Source: an uncultured Celeribacter sp. (GTDB lineage Bacteria > Pseudomonadota > Alphaproteobacteria > Rhodobacterales > Rhodobacteraceae). Taken from it: a DNA stretch of 64,000 nucleotides. The DNA is taken from contig NZ_OY780935.1 in the NCBI RefSeq assembly GCF_963675965.1, positions 1,352,501 to 1,416,500 on the forward strand. The letters are read 5' to 3'. The translations under genes and the position numbers were made by a program. Below, in pieces: positions 34,378 through 42,546 of the stretch. Numbering within the stretch: position 1 is the first letter of the stretch; the number at the start of each line of letters is the position of its first letter. The notes below the pieces were generated by a model. That model saw only the letters and a program-made list of their open reading frames with translations, made no database searches and was not told where the DNA came from.

Positions 34378-35520
34378 ATGACACAGATCGACCAAGTAGA
34401 TATTGCCGTGATCGGCGCTGGCCTCGGGGGAGCTGCGGCTGCCGCTCTTCTTCTCGACGCAGGTTTTTCCGTTCACACCTTCGAGCAGGCTCCGGAATTC
34501 ACTCGTCTCGGCGCAGGTATCCATATCGGACCGAACGTGATGAAAATCTTCCGCCAGATCGGACTTGAGAAACGTCTCGAAGAGATTGGCTCCCACCCGG
34601 ATTTCTGGTTTTCTCGCGATGGCCTCACCGGCGATTATCTGTCGAAAATTCCCTTGGGCGATTACGCCAAAAAGGAATACGGCGCCTCCTACATCACCAT
34701 TCACCGCGGAGATCTGCATGCCGAACAGATCAACGCCCTGCCCCAAGATACGGTGCATTTCGACCATCGCCTGACCGACATCGAAGAACGCGATAGTGAC
34801 GTTCTTTTGACCTTCGCCAATGGCAACAAGGTTGCAGCGAAACTTGTCGTCGGGGCCGATGGCATCAACTCAATGATCCGCGAGAAACTTTTGGGCGTCG
34901 AAAAACCGCGTTACAGTGGCTGGATCGGTCACCGGGCGCTGGTCAACATGGACAAGCTGCGCGCTTCCGGCGTCGATCTTGAGCCCTGCGTGAAATGGTG
35001 GTGGGAACAGTCCCGTCACATCATGACCTACGCCACGAAAAACGATCAATCTGAGCATTACTATGTGACCGGCGTGCCCGTGGACAGCTGGGATCACGAG
35101 GCAAGTTTTGTCGACAGCTCCCGCGAAGAGATGGAAGCGATCTTTGGCGGCTCGCACCCCGTCGTACAGGCGCTGATCGACGCGACAGAGACCGTCACCA
35201 AATGGCCGTTCTGGAACCGCGATGTGATGAACCTCTGGAGCCAGGGGCGTCTCGTCATGCTGGGCGACGCCTGCCACCCCATGCGCCCGCATATGGCCCA
35301 AGGCGCCTGCATGGCGATCGAAGATGCCGCCGTTCTGACTCGCGCGCTGTCGATCTCCGGTATGGAAGATTATGCCTCTGCCTTCAAATCCTACGAGGCG
35401 ACCCGCCACGCTCGGGCCACCAAGGTGCAGACAATCTCCAACGCCAACACCTGGCTCAAGGAGCCGGAAGATCCGGCTTGGGTTTACGCCTATGACCCGA
35501 TGACGGCGGACCTCGCCTGA
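34378..35520 (+). CDS. nicC: 6-hydroxynicotinate 3-monooxygenase
   Basis: This 380-residue FAD monooxygenase (class A) closely resembles Pseudomonas NicC, including GAGIHIGPNVMKIFR, GSHPDFWFSRDG, YITIHRGDLHA and SNANTWL. It binds FAD through GAGLGG near the N-terminus and GDACHPM in the C-terminal half. It uses NADH and oxygen to convert 6-hydroxynicotinate to 2,5-dihydroxypyridine with loss of carbon dioxide. It is the only nic gene on the plus strand and converges on the others at a shared terminator. As a single-component enzyme it reduces its own flavin. Confidence 0.92.
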   Translation: MTQIDQVDIAVIGAGLGGAAAAALLLDAGFSVHTFEQAPEFTRLGAGIHIGPNVMKIFRQIGLEKRLEEIGSHPDFWFSRDGLTGDYLSKIPLGDYAKKEYGASYITIHRGDLHAEQINALPQDTVHFDHRLTDIEERDSDVLLTFANGNKVAAKLVVGADGINSMIREKLLGVEKPRYSGWIGHRALVNMDKLRASGVDLEPCVKWWWEQSRHIMTYATKNDQSEHYYVTGVPVDSWDHEASFVDSSREEMEAIFGGSHPVVQALIDATETVTKWPFWNRDVMNLWSQGRLVMLGDACHPMRPHMAQGACMAIEDAAVLTRALSISGMEDYASAFKSYEATRHARATKVQTISNANTWLKEPEDPAWVYAYDPMTADLA

Positions 35521-35524
35521 TATG

Positions 35525-35555
35525 AAAACGGCCCCCTCGGGGGCCGTTTTTTTTC
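35525..35555. terminator. Bidirectional terminator between nicC and the minus-strand nic genes
   Basis: AAAACGGCCCC and GGGGCCGTTTT pair around a small loop and are followed by a run of T. A-rich and T-rich flanks on both sides let it act for both converging transcripts. Confidence 0.88.
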
Positions 35556-35561
35556 ATTTCG

Positions 35562-36170
35562 TCAAAGTTTCGGTCGTCGCATCTGGAACAGCGTCTCTAT
35601 GCTGGCAAAATCCTGATAGCCGAGCCGCGTCAGAGGTCTGTAGCGCAAGACATCGAACCGCCCCTCTTCGGTCAGGCAGTCGTCGCGCAAATGGATTGCC
35701 TCGACGCGGGCGAGGATCATCAGATTGCCGTCGCCTTCAAGATCAATCGATTGGGTCAGTCGACACTCCAGCGCGGCGGGGGCGTCGGCCAGACGCGGAC
35801 AGTTGATGGTCTCGCAGTCCGCCGCGTTCAGCCCCAGTGTCTCGAATTCGCTTTGATCCGCCGGATAACCCGCCGAAGAGGCATTGAGCGCCTCGCGGTC
35901 CTCAAACCCTGCAATGTTGATACAGAACACGCCGGTCTCAAGGATATGGCTGTAGCTGTCCTTGCCTTTGGCGCGATCTGGCTTGCCCCCGATGGAAGAG
36001 ATGATCACCTGCGGCGGGGTGTAGGCCACCGCGTTGAAAAACGAATAGGGAGCAAGGTTGGTTGCACCAGCCGCCCCGCGTGTCGAAATCCAGGCGATGG
36101 GTCGCGGTGAGACAATCGCCGCAAACGGATCGCGCGGCAGACCAGAACCGTCTTTCGTCAGATAAAACAT
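35562..36170 (-). CDS. Flavin reductase-like domain protein (DIM6/NTAB family)
   Basis: This 202-residue protein resembles the DIM6/NTAB FMN-binding flavin reductase family: SPRPIAWISTRG, NLAPYSFFNAVAYTPP and VFCINIA are typical. It is the last gene of the nicE-nicD-nicX-nicF run, 66 bases beyond nicF. NicC does not need a separate reductase, so its role here is unclear. It could reduce flavin for an unseen partner or act on a pathway intermediate. Confidence 0.8.
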   Translation of the reverse strand: MFYLTKDGSGLPRDPFAAIVSPRPIAWISTRGAAGATNLAPYSFFNAVAYTPPQVIISSIGGKPDRAKGKDSYSHILETGVFCINIAGFEDREALNASSAGYPADQSEFETLGLNAADCETINCPRLADAPAALECRLTQSIDLEGDGNLMILARVEAIHLRDDCLTEEGRFDVLRYRPLTRLGYQDFASIETLFQMRRPKL

Positions 36171-36236
36171 CGCTCTCTCCTACACACAAAGGGGAAGACC
36201 ATGGCCCTCCCCGTCATTTCCCGTAACCTGGCGCCT

Positions 36237-36857
36237 TCAAAGGCTCTCGATCCAGCTCAGAATATCGGCGCTGTCGGTGACGTCACCGTATTTCTGATCC
36301 ATATCGTAGAGGTTCGCCTCATGTGGCGCAGACGCGCGATCCGCGCAACAATCGCGCGGGATCAAAACGTTATATCCCGACTGCACCGCATCCACGACGG
36401 TCGCCCGCACACAGCCGGAGGTAGTCGCGCCAGTCACAACAACCGTATCCACCCCTGCCCCGGTCAGAAGTGCGTTCAAGGTCGACCCAAAGAACGACGA
36501 TGCCCCCTTTTTGGTGACAATCGCATCCTCGGGCTGAATACCCGTCGCAGCATCAATTTCGACCAAACGCGTACCCTCGAGCAGTGCCCGCATCCCGGTC
36601 GCTTTCTTGAGCCACGGCAGCTTGTCCAACTCGCCCGGGTGATAGGCGATGGTGGTGAAGATCACCGGAAAGCCCTTGGCCCGCGCCGCATCGCAGATCG
36701 CCTTTGTGTGAGCCATCTGGGCAGATGCATCCGAGGCCGTCGGGTATTGCAGATCGGTGAACCCGTAGGAGAAATCCACAACCACGATGCCGGGGCGCGC
36801 GCCACGCGGTACGGAAACGCCGAAACCGGCGGCCTTATAAGTGTCTGACTGGGACAT
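36237..36857 (-). CDS. nicF: Maleamate amidohydrolase
   Basis: This 206-residue isochorismatase-fold amidase corresponds to NicF, which hydrolyses maleamate to maleate and ammonia. The expected catalytic residues are present: Asp28 (VVVDFSYGF), a lysine at 116-117 (TKKGASSFFG) and Cys149 (TSGCVRATVVDA). The context with nicC, nicX, nicD and nicE settles the choice over other N-carbamoylsarcosine amidase-like proteins. A strong AAAAAGGAGG site precedes the start. Confidence 0.9.
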   Translation of the reverse strand: MSQSDTYKAAGFGVSVPRGARPGIVVVDFSYGFTDLQYPTASDASAQMAHTKAICDAARAKGFPVIFTTIAYHPGELDKLPWLKKATGMRALLEGTRLVEIDAATGIQPEDAIVTKKGASSFFGSTLNALLTGAGVDTVVVTGATTSGCVRATVVDAVQSGYNVLIPRDCCADRASAPHEANLYDMDQKYGDVTDSADILSWIESL

Positions 36858-36867
36858 GCTCCCTCCT

Positions 36868-36914
36868 TTTTAAAAACGGGGCGGCCTTATTGTGGTAAGG
36901 CACGAGGCCGCCCC
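36868..36914 (-). terminator. Terminator-like hairpin between nicX and nicF
   Basis: GGGGCGGCCT (36878-36887) pairs perfectly with AGGCCGCCCC (36905-36914). On the minus strand the hairpin is followed by GTTTTTA. It lies in the 83 bases after nicX and before nicF and should reduce transcription of nicF and the flavin reductase-like gene, unless read-through or an extra promoter exists. Confidence 0.7.
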
Positions 36915-36940
36915 CGGATGCGGCTGAGACCGGGGCAGTC

Positions 36941-37972
36941 TCAGTGCCGCTCCATCTGGATTTCTTTCACCACGATATCGCCATCGATCACGATTGCCTC
37001 GTCATCAAGGAACAGCGAGCAGCCCCGCATCGGGATGTCGAGATGACAGGCCGTATCATTGGGACCGCCAAGCTCGTTGTTCGGCCCCGTGGAGAACATC
37101 ACGTTGCCGTAAAAGGCGCGCGGCTCCATGCCCATGCCCCCCGGGAAAGCGCCCGGCACCATATTGTGCCATTTGGCATTTGGATTCATGCCCCAGCCGA
37201 CATGGCTCATGCCCATGCCTCGCGGATCGTTGAAAGCCTCCATGTAGGATTTCACCAGTTCCGCATCCAGACCGCCGCGAATGTCGGTAATCCACCCCTT
37301 TTCAATCGTGTATGTGATCGGCGTGTTCACATAAGTGTTCTGAGGCAAGAGCACATCACCCGGCGCCACCACGATCGTTCCATCGACCCCATCGTCATCG
37401 CCACCGGTGAAGACAAAGCCCGACGGCCAGTGGTCCCAACGACCGGGTTCATCGGTGCAGGCATATTCCGTCACCGCCGGGTAGGTGTTGAGCTTATAGG
37501 TCACATCCGTGCCATGAGGTGAGGTGATGCGCATGACTTTCGCCTTGCCGAGCATCTCTCCCGCAATGGTCACTTTTTCCTTGATCTCCTGTGTCGGGAG
37601 CATCCGCGCCAAAAGTTCCGGCGGCTCGACTGCGGTGAGGATACGGGTGCCCGCAGCCTGAATGGCGAATTGCTCAGGCGAAAACAGCAGGAAGATGCAA
37701 TCGATCAGCATGTCGCAGTTTTTCAGTGCTTCGACCGCGTCCGGCATGGCGGCAAGCCCCGTCTGCCCCACGGCCCATTCGCCAATGATCGCTGGTGCGG
37801 GCAAACGCATGTGGTACATATTCGCGCCGAGCATCCGACCAGCGGCCATGAAGGCATCGGCATAATCGAGACGCTCGTTGCCTTGGGTCAGAACGATGAG
37901 ACGTTCGTCTTTCTGAACGCCCGACATCTTCAGCTGATGCAGACATATGTCGGTGAAACTTGCGTGATCCAT
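36941..37972 (-). CDS. nicX: 2,5-dihydroxypyridine 5,6-dioxygenase
   Basis: This 343-residue iron(II) dioxygenase matches NicX. It keeps RILTAVEPPELLARMLPT, YPAVTEY, DEPGRWDHWPSGF and the C-terminal CHLDIP. His257, His310 and Asp312 are at the positions of the iron ligands known in the Pseudomonas putida enzyme (His265, His318, Asp320), all shifted by 8. It opens 2,5-dihydroxypyridine to N-formylmaleamate. The next gene encodes the deformylase for that product. Confidence 0.93.
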   Translation of the reverse strand: MDHASFTDICLHQLKMSGVQKDERLIVLTQGNERLDYADAFMAAGRMLGANMYHMRLPAPAIIGEWAVGQTGLAAMPDAVEALKNCDMLIDCIFLLFSPEQFAIQAAGTRILTAVEPPELLARMLPTQEIKEKVTIAGEMLGKAKVMRITSPHGTDVTYKLNTYPAVTEYACTDEPGRWDHWPSGFVFTGGDDDGVDGTIVVAPGDVLLPQNTYVNTPITYTIEKGWITDIRGGLDAELVKSYMEAFNDPRGMGMSHVGWGMNPNAKWHNMVPGAFPGGMGMEPRAFYGNVMFSTGPNNELGGPNDTACHLDIPMRGCSLFLDDEAIVIDGDIVVKEIQMERH

Positions 37973-38016
37973 TTCTGTTTTCCCTGTTGTTGTACGTATT
38001 CGGCCTCGGCCAAGTT

Positions 38017-38793
38017 TTAGACCGCGAAATCCATGACAGCGTCCAGAAAGCCCTCAAGGTCATCCCATGGGATCATGTGCCCCGCGCCCTCGACCGTACG
38101 GACCTCCATGGAGGGCAAAAGCGCCTTCAGTTCAGCTTCGTCTTCGTCCTGAATAACCGGCGCCCCACCCGCGATCACCAGCCGGGTCGGCACGGTGAGT
38201 TTCGGAATATCTGCGTGGATGTCGTCGGTGTGAAACCCGTCATAAGCGGTGCGGATCGCGCCCCAGTGGCAGGTGTGCAGCCATTCGGCCCGCAAGGCGC
38301 ATTGTTCGTCGGTCCATGTCGGGCAATAGGCTTTCATGTCCTCCGCCGAACAGCCTTTGACAGCCATCTTGATCGAATCTCCGTACCATGCCCAAGGCGA
38401 CGGGTACGGGCGACGGTTCGGACCGGAGACCGGAGGATCAACCAGAATGGCGCCTTTGAACACCTCAGGATTCTCAACCACCGCCCGGATCGCGGTGCGC
38501 GCGCCCATAGAGTGCCCCATGACGATGGGCCTATCCATCTGTTCGGCCAACGCCACCGCATCGGCTGCCATGGCGTCCAGCGTATAATCGAGATCACCCG
38601 TCTCGCTGAGACCTCGGCCACGCACGTCGAGCACGTGGACGTCGAAGACTTCGGCCAGACGTTCGGCAACAAAGCCCCATGTGATTGCCGGTGAAGTAAT
38701 GCCGGGGATCAGCAACAGTTGCGGCCCCTTCCCTTCATAGCGGATCAGGTGATTGCGAATGCCGTTGGCCCGTACATTGTATCCAAATGCCAT
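38017..38793 (-). CDS. nicD: N-formylmaleamate deformylase
   Basis: This 258-residue alpha/beta hydrolase matches NicD. The catalytic triad is visible as Ser95 (GHSMGAR), Asp119 (LVDPPVSGP) and His239 (GAGHMIPWDD), and the N-terminal ANGIRNH and PGITSPAITWGFVAERL segments are typical. It splits N-formylmaleamate into maleamate and formate. It lies 11 bases downstream of nicE and 44 bases upstream of nicX. Confidence 0.92.
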   Translation of the reverse strand: MAFGYNVRANGIRNHLIRYEGKGPQLLLIPGITSPAITWGFVAERLAEVFDVHVLDVRGRGLSETGDLDYTLDAMAADAVALAEQMDRPIVMGHSMGARTAIRAVVENPEVFKGAILVDPPVSGPNRRPYPSPWAWYGDSIKMAVKGCSAEDMKAYCPTWTDEQCALRAEWLHTCHWGAIRTAYDGFHTDDIHADIPKLTVPTRLVIAGGAPVIQDEDEAELKALLPSMEVRTVEGAGHMIPWDDLEGFLDAVMDFAV

Positions 38794-38804
38794 GATCTCT
38801 CTCC

Positions 38805-39554
38805 TCAGTACGCGCCGGACAGCAGCGTACCGCCACCGGGCACGCGAGTGTCGAGATCAAGCGCTTTGAGCATCTGCCAGGTGGTGGCGATAGCCGCAGT
38901 CAGAACAGGTTTTCCGGTGATCGCCTCAGCCATCGGTACAGCAGGAAGCGATGGCATCTGAACACAGGCAGACAGCACCACTGCATCTACGTCATCGGTT
39001 TTCAAACCTTTGACAATCTCCGGCAAGTTCATCGGATCATGCGCCGCCACATCGAGGTTGTCCTGAATCTCCAGCGCAATGTAATCGCTGACCTCGATGC
39101 CTTCGTTGCGGATATATTCCACCACCATTTCCGTCAGCGGCTTCATGTAGGGCGCAACCAGAGCAATCTTCTTGGCCCCGAGCGCCCGGATCCCGTCTAC
39201 GAGAGCGCCGGCAGATGTCACAACCGGGGCGGGCCCGCCATTTTTTGCAGCCACACCGGCAAGACGCGGGCCGGACACGCAGTGATACCCTTTACCCATC
39301 GACATGATCGCCACGAGGCAGGCATAGCCCATCACATCGACCTTAGCATCCGACAGCTCCAGCGCGCAGCGGTCGCTGTCTGCGTCCATTTTTTCCAGCT
39401 CTTCCTTGGTCACATGCTTCATCCGCATCCGCGCGGAGTGAAAGGTGAAACGTTCCGGCGCCACGGTCTCACGCGCTTTCAAAAGTGCGGGAATCTCCGT
39501 TTCCATTGTGATGTTGGAACTGGGCACAATCTGCCCGATGCGAAAGTTCTTCAT
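38805..39554 (-). CDS. nicE: Maleate cis-trans isomerase
   Basis: This 249-residue member of the Asp/Glu racemase superfamily matches maleate isomerase NicE. It opens with RIGQIVPSSNITMETEIP and has the two expected active-site cysteines, Cys79 (GYACLVAIMSMG) and Cys197 (LSACVQMPS). It converts maleate to fumarate, which enters the citric acid cycle. It is the first gene of the nicE-nicD-nicX-nicF operon; its upstream region holds a TetR-type inverted repeat and a hairpin close to the ribosome-binding site. Confidence 0.92.
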   Translation of the reverse strand: MKNFRIGQIVPSSNITMETEIPALLKARETVAPERFTFHSARMRMKHVTKEELEKMDADSDRCALELSDAKVDVMGYACLVAIMSMGKGYHCVSGPRLAGVAAKNGGPAPVVTSAGALVDGIRALGAKKIALVAPYMKPLTEMVVEYIRNEGIEVSDYIALEIQDNLDVAAHDPMNLPEIVKGLKTDDVDAVVLSACVQMPSLPAVPMAEAITGKPVLTAAIATTWQMLKALDLDTRVPGGGTLLSGAY

Positions 39555-39563
39555 GATTCTTGT

Positions 39564-39587
39564 CCTTGAGAGTGCGTTGTCTCAAGG
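39564..39587 (-). promoter_or_regulatory. Leader hairpin before nicE
   Basis: CCTTGAGA and TCTCAAGG are perfect 8-base arms 8 bases apart. On the minus strand the second arm ends in CAAGGA, which is the likely nicE ribosome-binding site, 8 to 12 bases before ATG. It could be a protein-binding operator or an RNA hairpin that limits nicE translation. Confidence 0.5.
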
Positions 39588-39604
39588 CATAATTATAATT
39601 CTGT

Positions 39605-39630
39605 ATAATTACAAGTCTGAATAATTATTC
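39605..39630. promoter_or_regulatory. Candidate TetR operator upstream of nicE
   Basis: ATAATTAC, five bases, then TGAATAAT. The same two 8-base blocks with the same spacing occur inverted at 40411-40431, on the other side of the tetR gene. The right block is part of a 12-base palindrome, GAATAATTATTC (39619-39630). Confidence 0.6.
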
Positions 39631-39665
39631 TTACAGAGCAGAAAACGCATAAATCAGGAAGTGGC

Positions 39666-40340
39666 TCAGGGAAGTGGCGCTCGAAGCCCCGCCGACAAGA
39701 AGGCTGTAAGGTGATCAAGCATCTCGTCCTGCCCCACCTCTCCAATCTGACCATCGGTCAGGTCGTTGATCCGCCCGAGATCGTTGAGCATGAACATATA
39801 GGTGCCAACAAGAAAGGCCATGCGGATCGAAATCACCTCTTTCGGAATCTCAGGCAACACCCCGCAAAGCGCTGCGATATAGCGCTTCACTGACGCATCA
39901 TAAACTTCGCTGCGCAAATGCAATGCGTGCTCATCAAGCTCGGAATGCAATCGGGCTTGCAAGCGAACAAAAGCCGCTCCATTCGGCCCCGAATATTTCA
40001 TATCCCATTGTGGTTTAAGATATTTTTTTACTATCTCTTCGACTGTCGGCGTTTTTCCGGAGGCTAAAACCTGATCCAGGAGAACGTGACGTGCACCGGA
40101 AATCACAGAACCGCGCCGCCGCACGACCTCGTCGAACAGCTCTTGCTTCGAACCGAAATAATACCGTACGAGAGCCTGATTTACGCCAGCGGCAGCAGAA
40201 ATATCGCGCACCTTCGCCCCATTAAAACCAACCTCTGAAAAAACCAGCTCAGCCTTATCAAGGATCACGTCTCGCAGCTCGGATCCTTCTTTCGGACGCC
40301 CCGGCTTCCGACGTGTTTTCGGCTCTGATCTCTCGGACAT
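39666..40340 (-). CDS. TetR family transcriptional regulator of the nic cluster
   Basis: This 224-residue regulator starts MSERSEPKTRRKPGRPKEGS, a basic tail typical of TetR proteins, then a helix-turn-helix (DISAAAGVNQALVRYYFGSKQELFDEVV) and a helical ligand domain. It lies between nicE and tctA in the same direction, with matching inverted repeats on both sides. That suggests it represses itself and the nicE operon until a pathway compound binds. It may play the part of NicS of Pseudomonas, also a TetR protein, though I cannot show orthology. Confidence 0.85.
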   Translation of the reverse strand: MSERSEPKTRRKPGRPKEGSELRDVILDKAELVFSEVGFNGAKVRDISAAAGVNQALVRYYFGSKQELFDEVVRRRGSVISGARHVLLDQVLASGKTPTVEEIVKKYLKPQWDMKYSGPNGAAFVRLQARLHSELDEHALHLRSEVYDASVKRYIAALCGVLPEIPKEVISIRMAFLVGTYMFMLNDLGRINDLTDGQIGEVGQDEMLDHLTAFLSAGLRAPLP

Positions 40341-40410
40341 ACCTTTACCCCGGCTGTCAAATCCAATCTGTTTGTTCTGACAGCCGAGGCGCAAAAGCTC
40401 AAGCTCATAT

Positions 40411-40431
40411 ATTATTCAATATAGTAATTAT
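40411..40431. promoter_or_regulatory. Candidate TetR operator upstream of the nic-cluster tetR gene
   Basis: ATTATTCA, five bases, GTAATTAT: the exact reverse complement of both arms at 39605-39625. It overlaps the stop codon of tctA and lies 71 bases before the tetR start. Confidence 0.6.
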
Positions 40432-41945
40432 AGAACTTTATTGGCACTCACCTCAGATCCTCCGCGCAGCCCCGCCAAAGCCCACCTCAACAGCGGCAAA
40501 GAGATAAGGACAACACAGATCGCGATCAGTACGGCCGAGATCGGTCGCTCCAGAAAGATAGACCAAGAACCCCGACTGATCATCAGACTACGGCGCAGGT
40601 TTTCCTCAAGGATCGGCCCGAGGATTAGACCAAATGCCAGCGGCGTGACCGGAAGGCTGAGGCGCGAGAACACAAAACCCACCACTCCGAAGGCGATCAT
40701 CACATAGACATCGTTCATGTCATTGCGGATCGCGAAGGCACCGATTACGCAGAAAACCGCGATGAACACATACATGAGCTGCGGCGGAATTTTCGTGACC
40801 AAAACAGCGGCACGGATCATACCAAGCCCCAGCACCAGCGTGGCGATGAGCGCCAAGAATACGGAGACATAGATCCAGGACACAAATGTCGGGTTGTTAG
40901 CGAACAAAAGCGGTCCGGGCGTCAGCCCATGCACCATGAGCGCCCCCATCAGCACGGCCGTGATCGTGTCACCCGGCACACCAAGCGCGATAAGAGGGAT
41001 AAGAGAGCCACCAACAGAGGCGCTGTTCGCCGCCTCGGGCGCGACAAGACCATCCGGATGCCCAGTGCCAAATTTCTCTGGCTCTTTTGAGAGGCGACGC
41101 TCCTGCGCATAAGCGATGGAGACCGCCACGGCCGAGCCCGCCGCCGGGATTGCGCCGATAAAAGTCCCGATCACAGAGCCGCGCAGCATGACTTTCCAAC
41201 GCGAGGTCAATTCATGCAGGGGCAAAAGCACCTTACCGATCTGAGGGCGCACCTTCGGCGCGCCGCCAAACCCCACGAGGTTTTGCAATATCTCGCCCAG
41301 CCCGAACAGACCGATGATCACCGGGATCAGGTTTAGCCCGGATTGCAGAACCGGCGTGTTGAGCGTCATGCGCTGCGCATCTGTGAGCGCATCGAAACCG
41401 ATCATGCCCAGAACCACACCGATAAAGCCAACGACAGAAGCCACCAGGGTGGAACCATTGGAGGCAAAGGACAGCATGACGATGCCGAACAGCGCGACGG
41501 CGGCAAATTCAGGACTGCGGAAATTGGCAGCGAAACCCGCGAGCACTGGCGCCAGAAGCACAAGCATCGCCAGCCCCACCATGCCGCCGATGGTCGAGGC
41601 GACGAGCGCGTAATTGAGCGCATGCCCCGCCTTACCTTTTTGCGCCATAGGATACCCGTCGACTTGCGTAAATATCGAGGCGGGCGTGCCGGGGAGTTTC
41701 ATCAAAATCGCGGAGATCGAGCCGCCATAGACGCTCGACATGAAAACCGCGATCAGGAACAGGATAGCGACGCCAGGTTCCATCGTAAAAGTCACAGGCA
41801 TCAGGATCGCCAGCGCCATGGTCGAGGAAATCCCAGGAATTGCGCCGAGCACGAGCCCAAGCACCGTACCTATAGCCACAAGGCCCAACATCATCGGGTT
41901 GGAAATGAATCCGATGAGAACATCGGCAAAAGAAGAAAGTAGCAT
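40428..41945 (-). CDS. tctA: Tripartite tricarboxylate transporter large permease
   Basis: This 505-residue inner-membrane protein has the TctA architecture of about twelve helices. It shows the early family segment GAIPGISSTMALAILMPVTF and its internal repeat GAIPAAGSAVAVSIAYAQE. With TctB and TctC it forms a secondary importer driven by a proton or sodium gradient. Its place inside the nic cluster suggests uptake of an aromatic or heteroaromatic carboxylate rather than citrate. Confidence 0.92.
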   Translation of the reverse strand: MLLSSFADVLIGFISNPMMLGLVAIGTVLGLVLGAIPGISSTMALAILMPVTFTMEPGVAILFLIAVFMSSVYGGSISAILMKLPGTPASIFTQVDGYPMAQKGKAGHALNYALVASTIGGMVGLAMLVLLAPVLAGFAANFRSPEFAAVALFGIVMLSFASNGSTLVASVVGFIGVVLGMIGFDALTDAQRMTLNTPVLQSGLNLIPVIIGLFGLGEILQNLVGFGGAPKVRPQIGKVLLPLHELTSRWKVMLRGSVIGTFIGAIPAAGSAVAVSIAYAQERRLSKEPEKFGTGHPDGLVAPEAANSASVGGSLIPLIALGVPGDTITAVLMGALMVHGLTPGPLLFANNPTFVSWIYVSVFLALIATLVLGLGMIRAAVLVTKIPPQLMYVFIAVFCVIGAFAIRNDMNDVYVMIAFGVVGFVFSRLSLPVTPLAFGLILGPILEENLRRSLMISRGSWSIFLERPISAVLIAICVVLISLPLLRWALAGLRGGSEVSANKVL

Positions 41946-41957
41946 GAGCGGCCCCGA

Positions 41958-42473
41958 TCAGGCAGGAAGTGGAAGAGTTAGAAGGCGCAGGAAGATCAGA
42001 TTGACGAACAAAGCAGCGCCCGCACCAAACAGCAGCGCCTCGATCACGTGGCGTAGCGCATGGCCGCGCACGACCGTCAGTAGACCGTAAATCCAAACCA
42101 TCGAAAACAGGGCGACAGCGAAGGTCGTCCCTAACGTGCGCATCGCGGTCGGCATCAAGAGAAGCGAAGCGACAAAGGCAATCGACAAGGCCCAGGCCCG
42201 CGCAATTTCGACTAGGCGATAGGTCGGCGTAAAGGTCGCACCGTGCTCACGAAAGCCCCAAAGCCCCAAAACGAACAACAGCCCGCCCGCAATCACGAGC
42301 ACCCAAAGGCACAGGCCGATCAAAAAGAACGGTCCCGGATCTCCCGGCATCGACATGCCCGAATACATGTTCCAACTTTGCTGCAACATGAGCCAGCCGA
42401 TCACGGCAAGCAGCAGAAAAAACAGACCGACGGCGAGGGTCTTGCGAGCGGATCCATCAATAGGCGGGGTCAT
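41958..42473 (-). CDS. tctB: Tripartite tricarboxylate transporter small permease
   Basis: This 171-residue protein has four hydrophobic helices, as in TctB. The start at 42473 is set by AAGGAG 6 bases upstream; the open frame before it does not resemble the family. It lies between tctC and tctA, the standard order. Confidence 0.85.
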   Translation of the reverse strand: MTPPIDGSARKTLAVGLFFLLLAVIGWLMLQQSWNMYSGMSMPGDPGPFFLIGLCLWVLVIAGGLLFVLGLWGFREHGATFTPTYRLVEIARAWALSIAFVASLLLMPTAMRTLGTTFAVALFSMVWIYGLLTVVRGHALRHVIEALLFGAGAALFVNLIFLRLLTLPLPA

Positions 42474-42546
42474 ATCGGGCTCCTTGGGGTTCACCTGGGA
42501 GAGCTCGGGACGGACAGGCCGCCCCAAGCAGATATCAGTGAAAATC

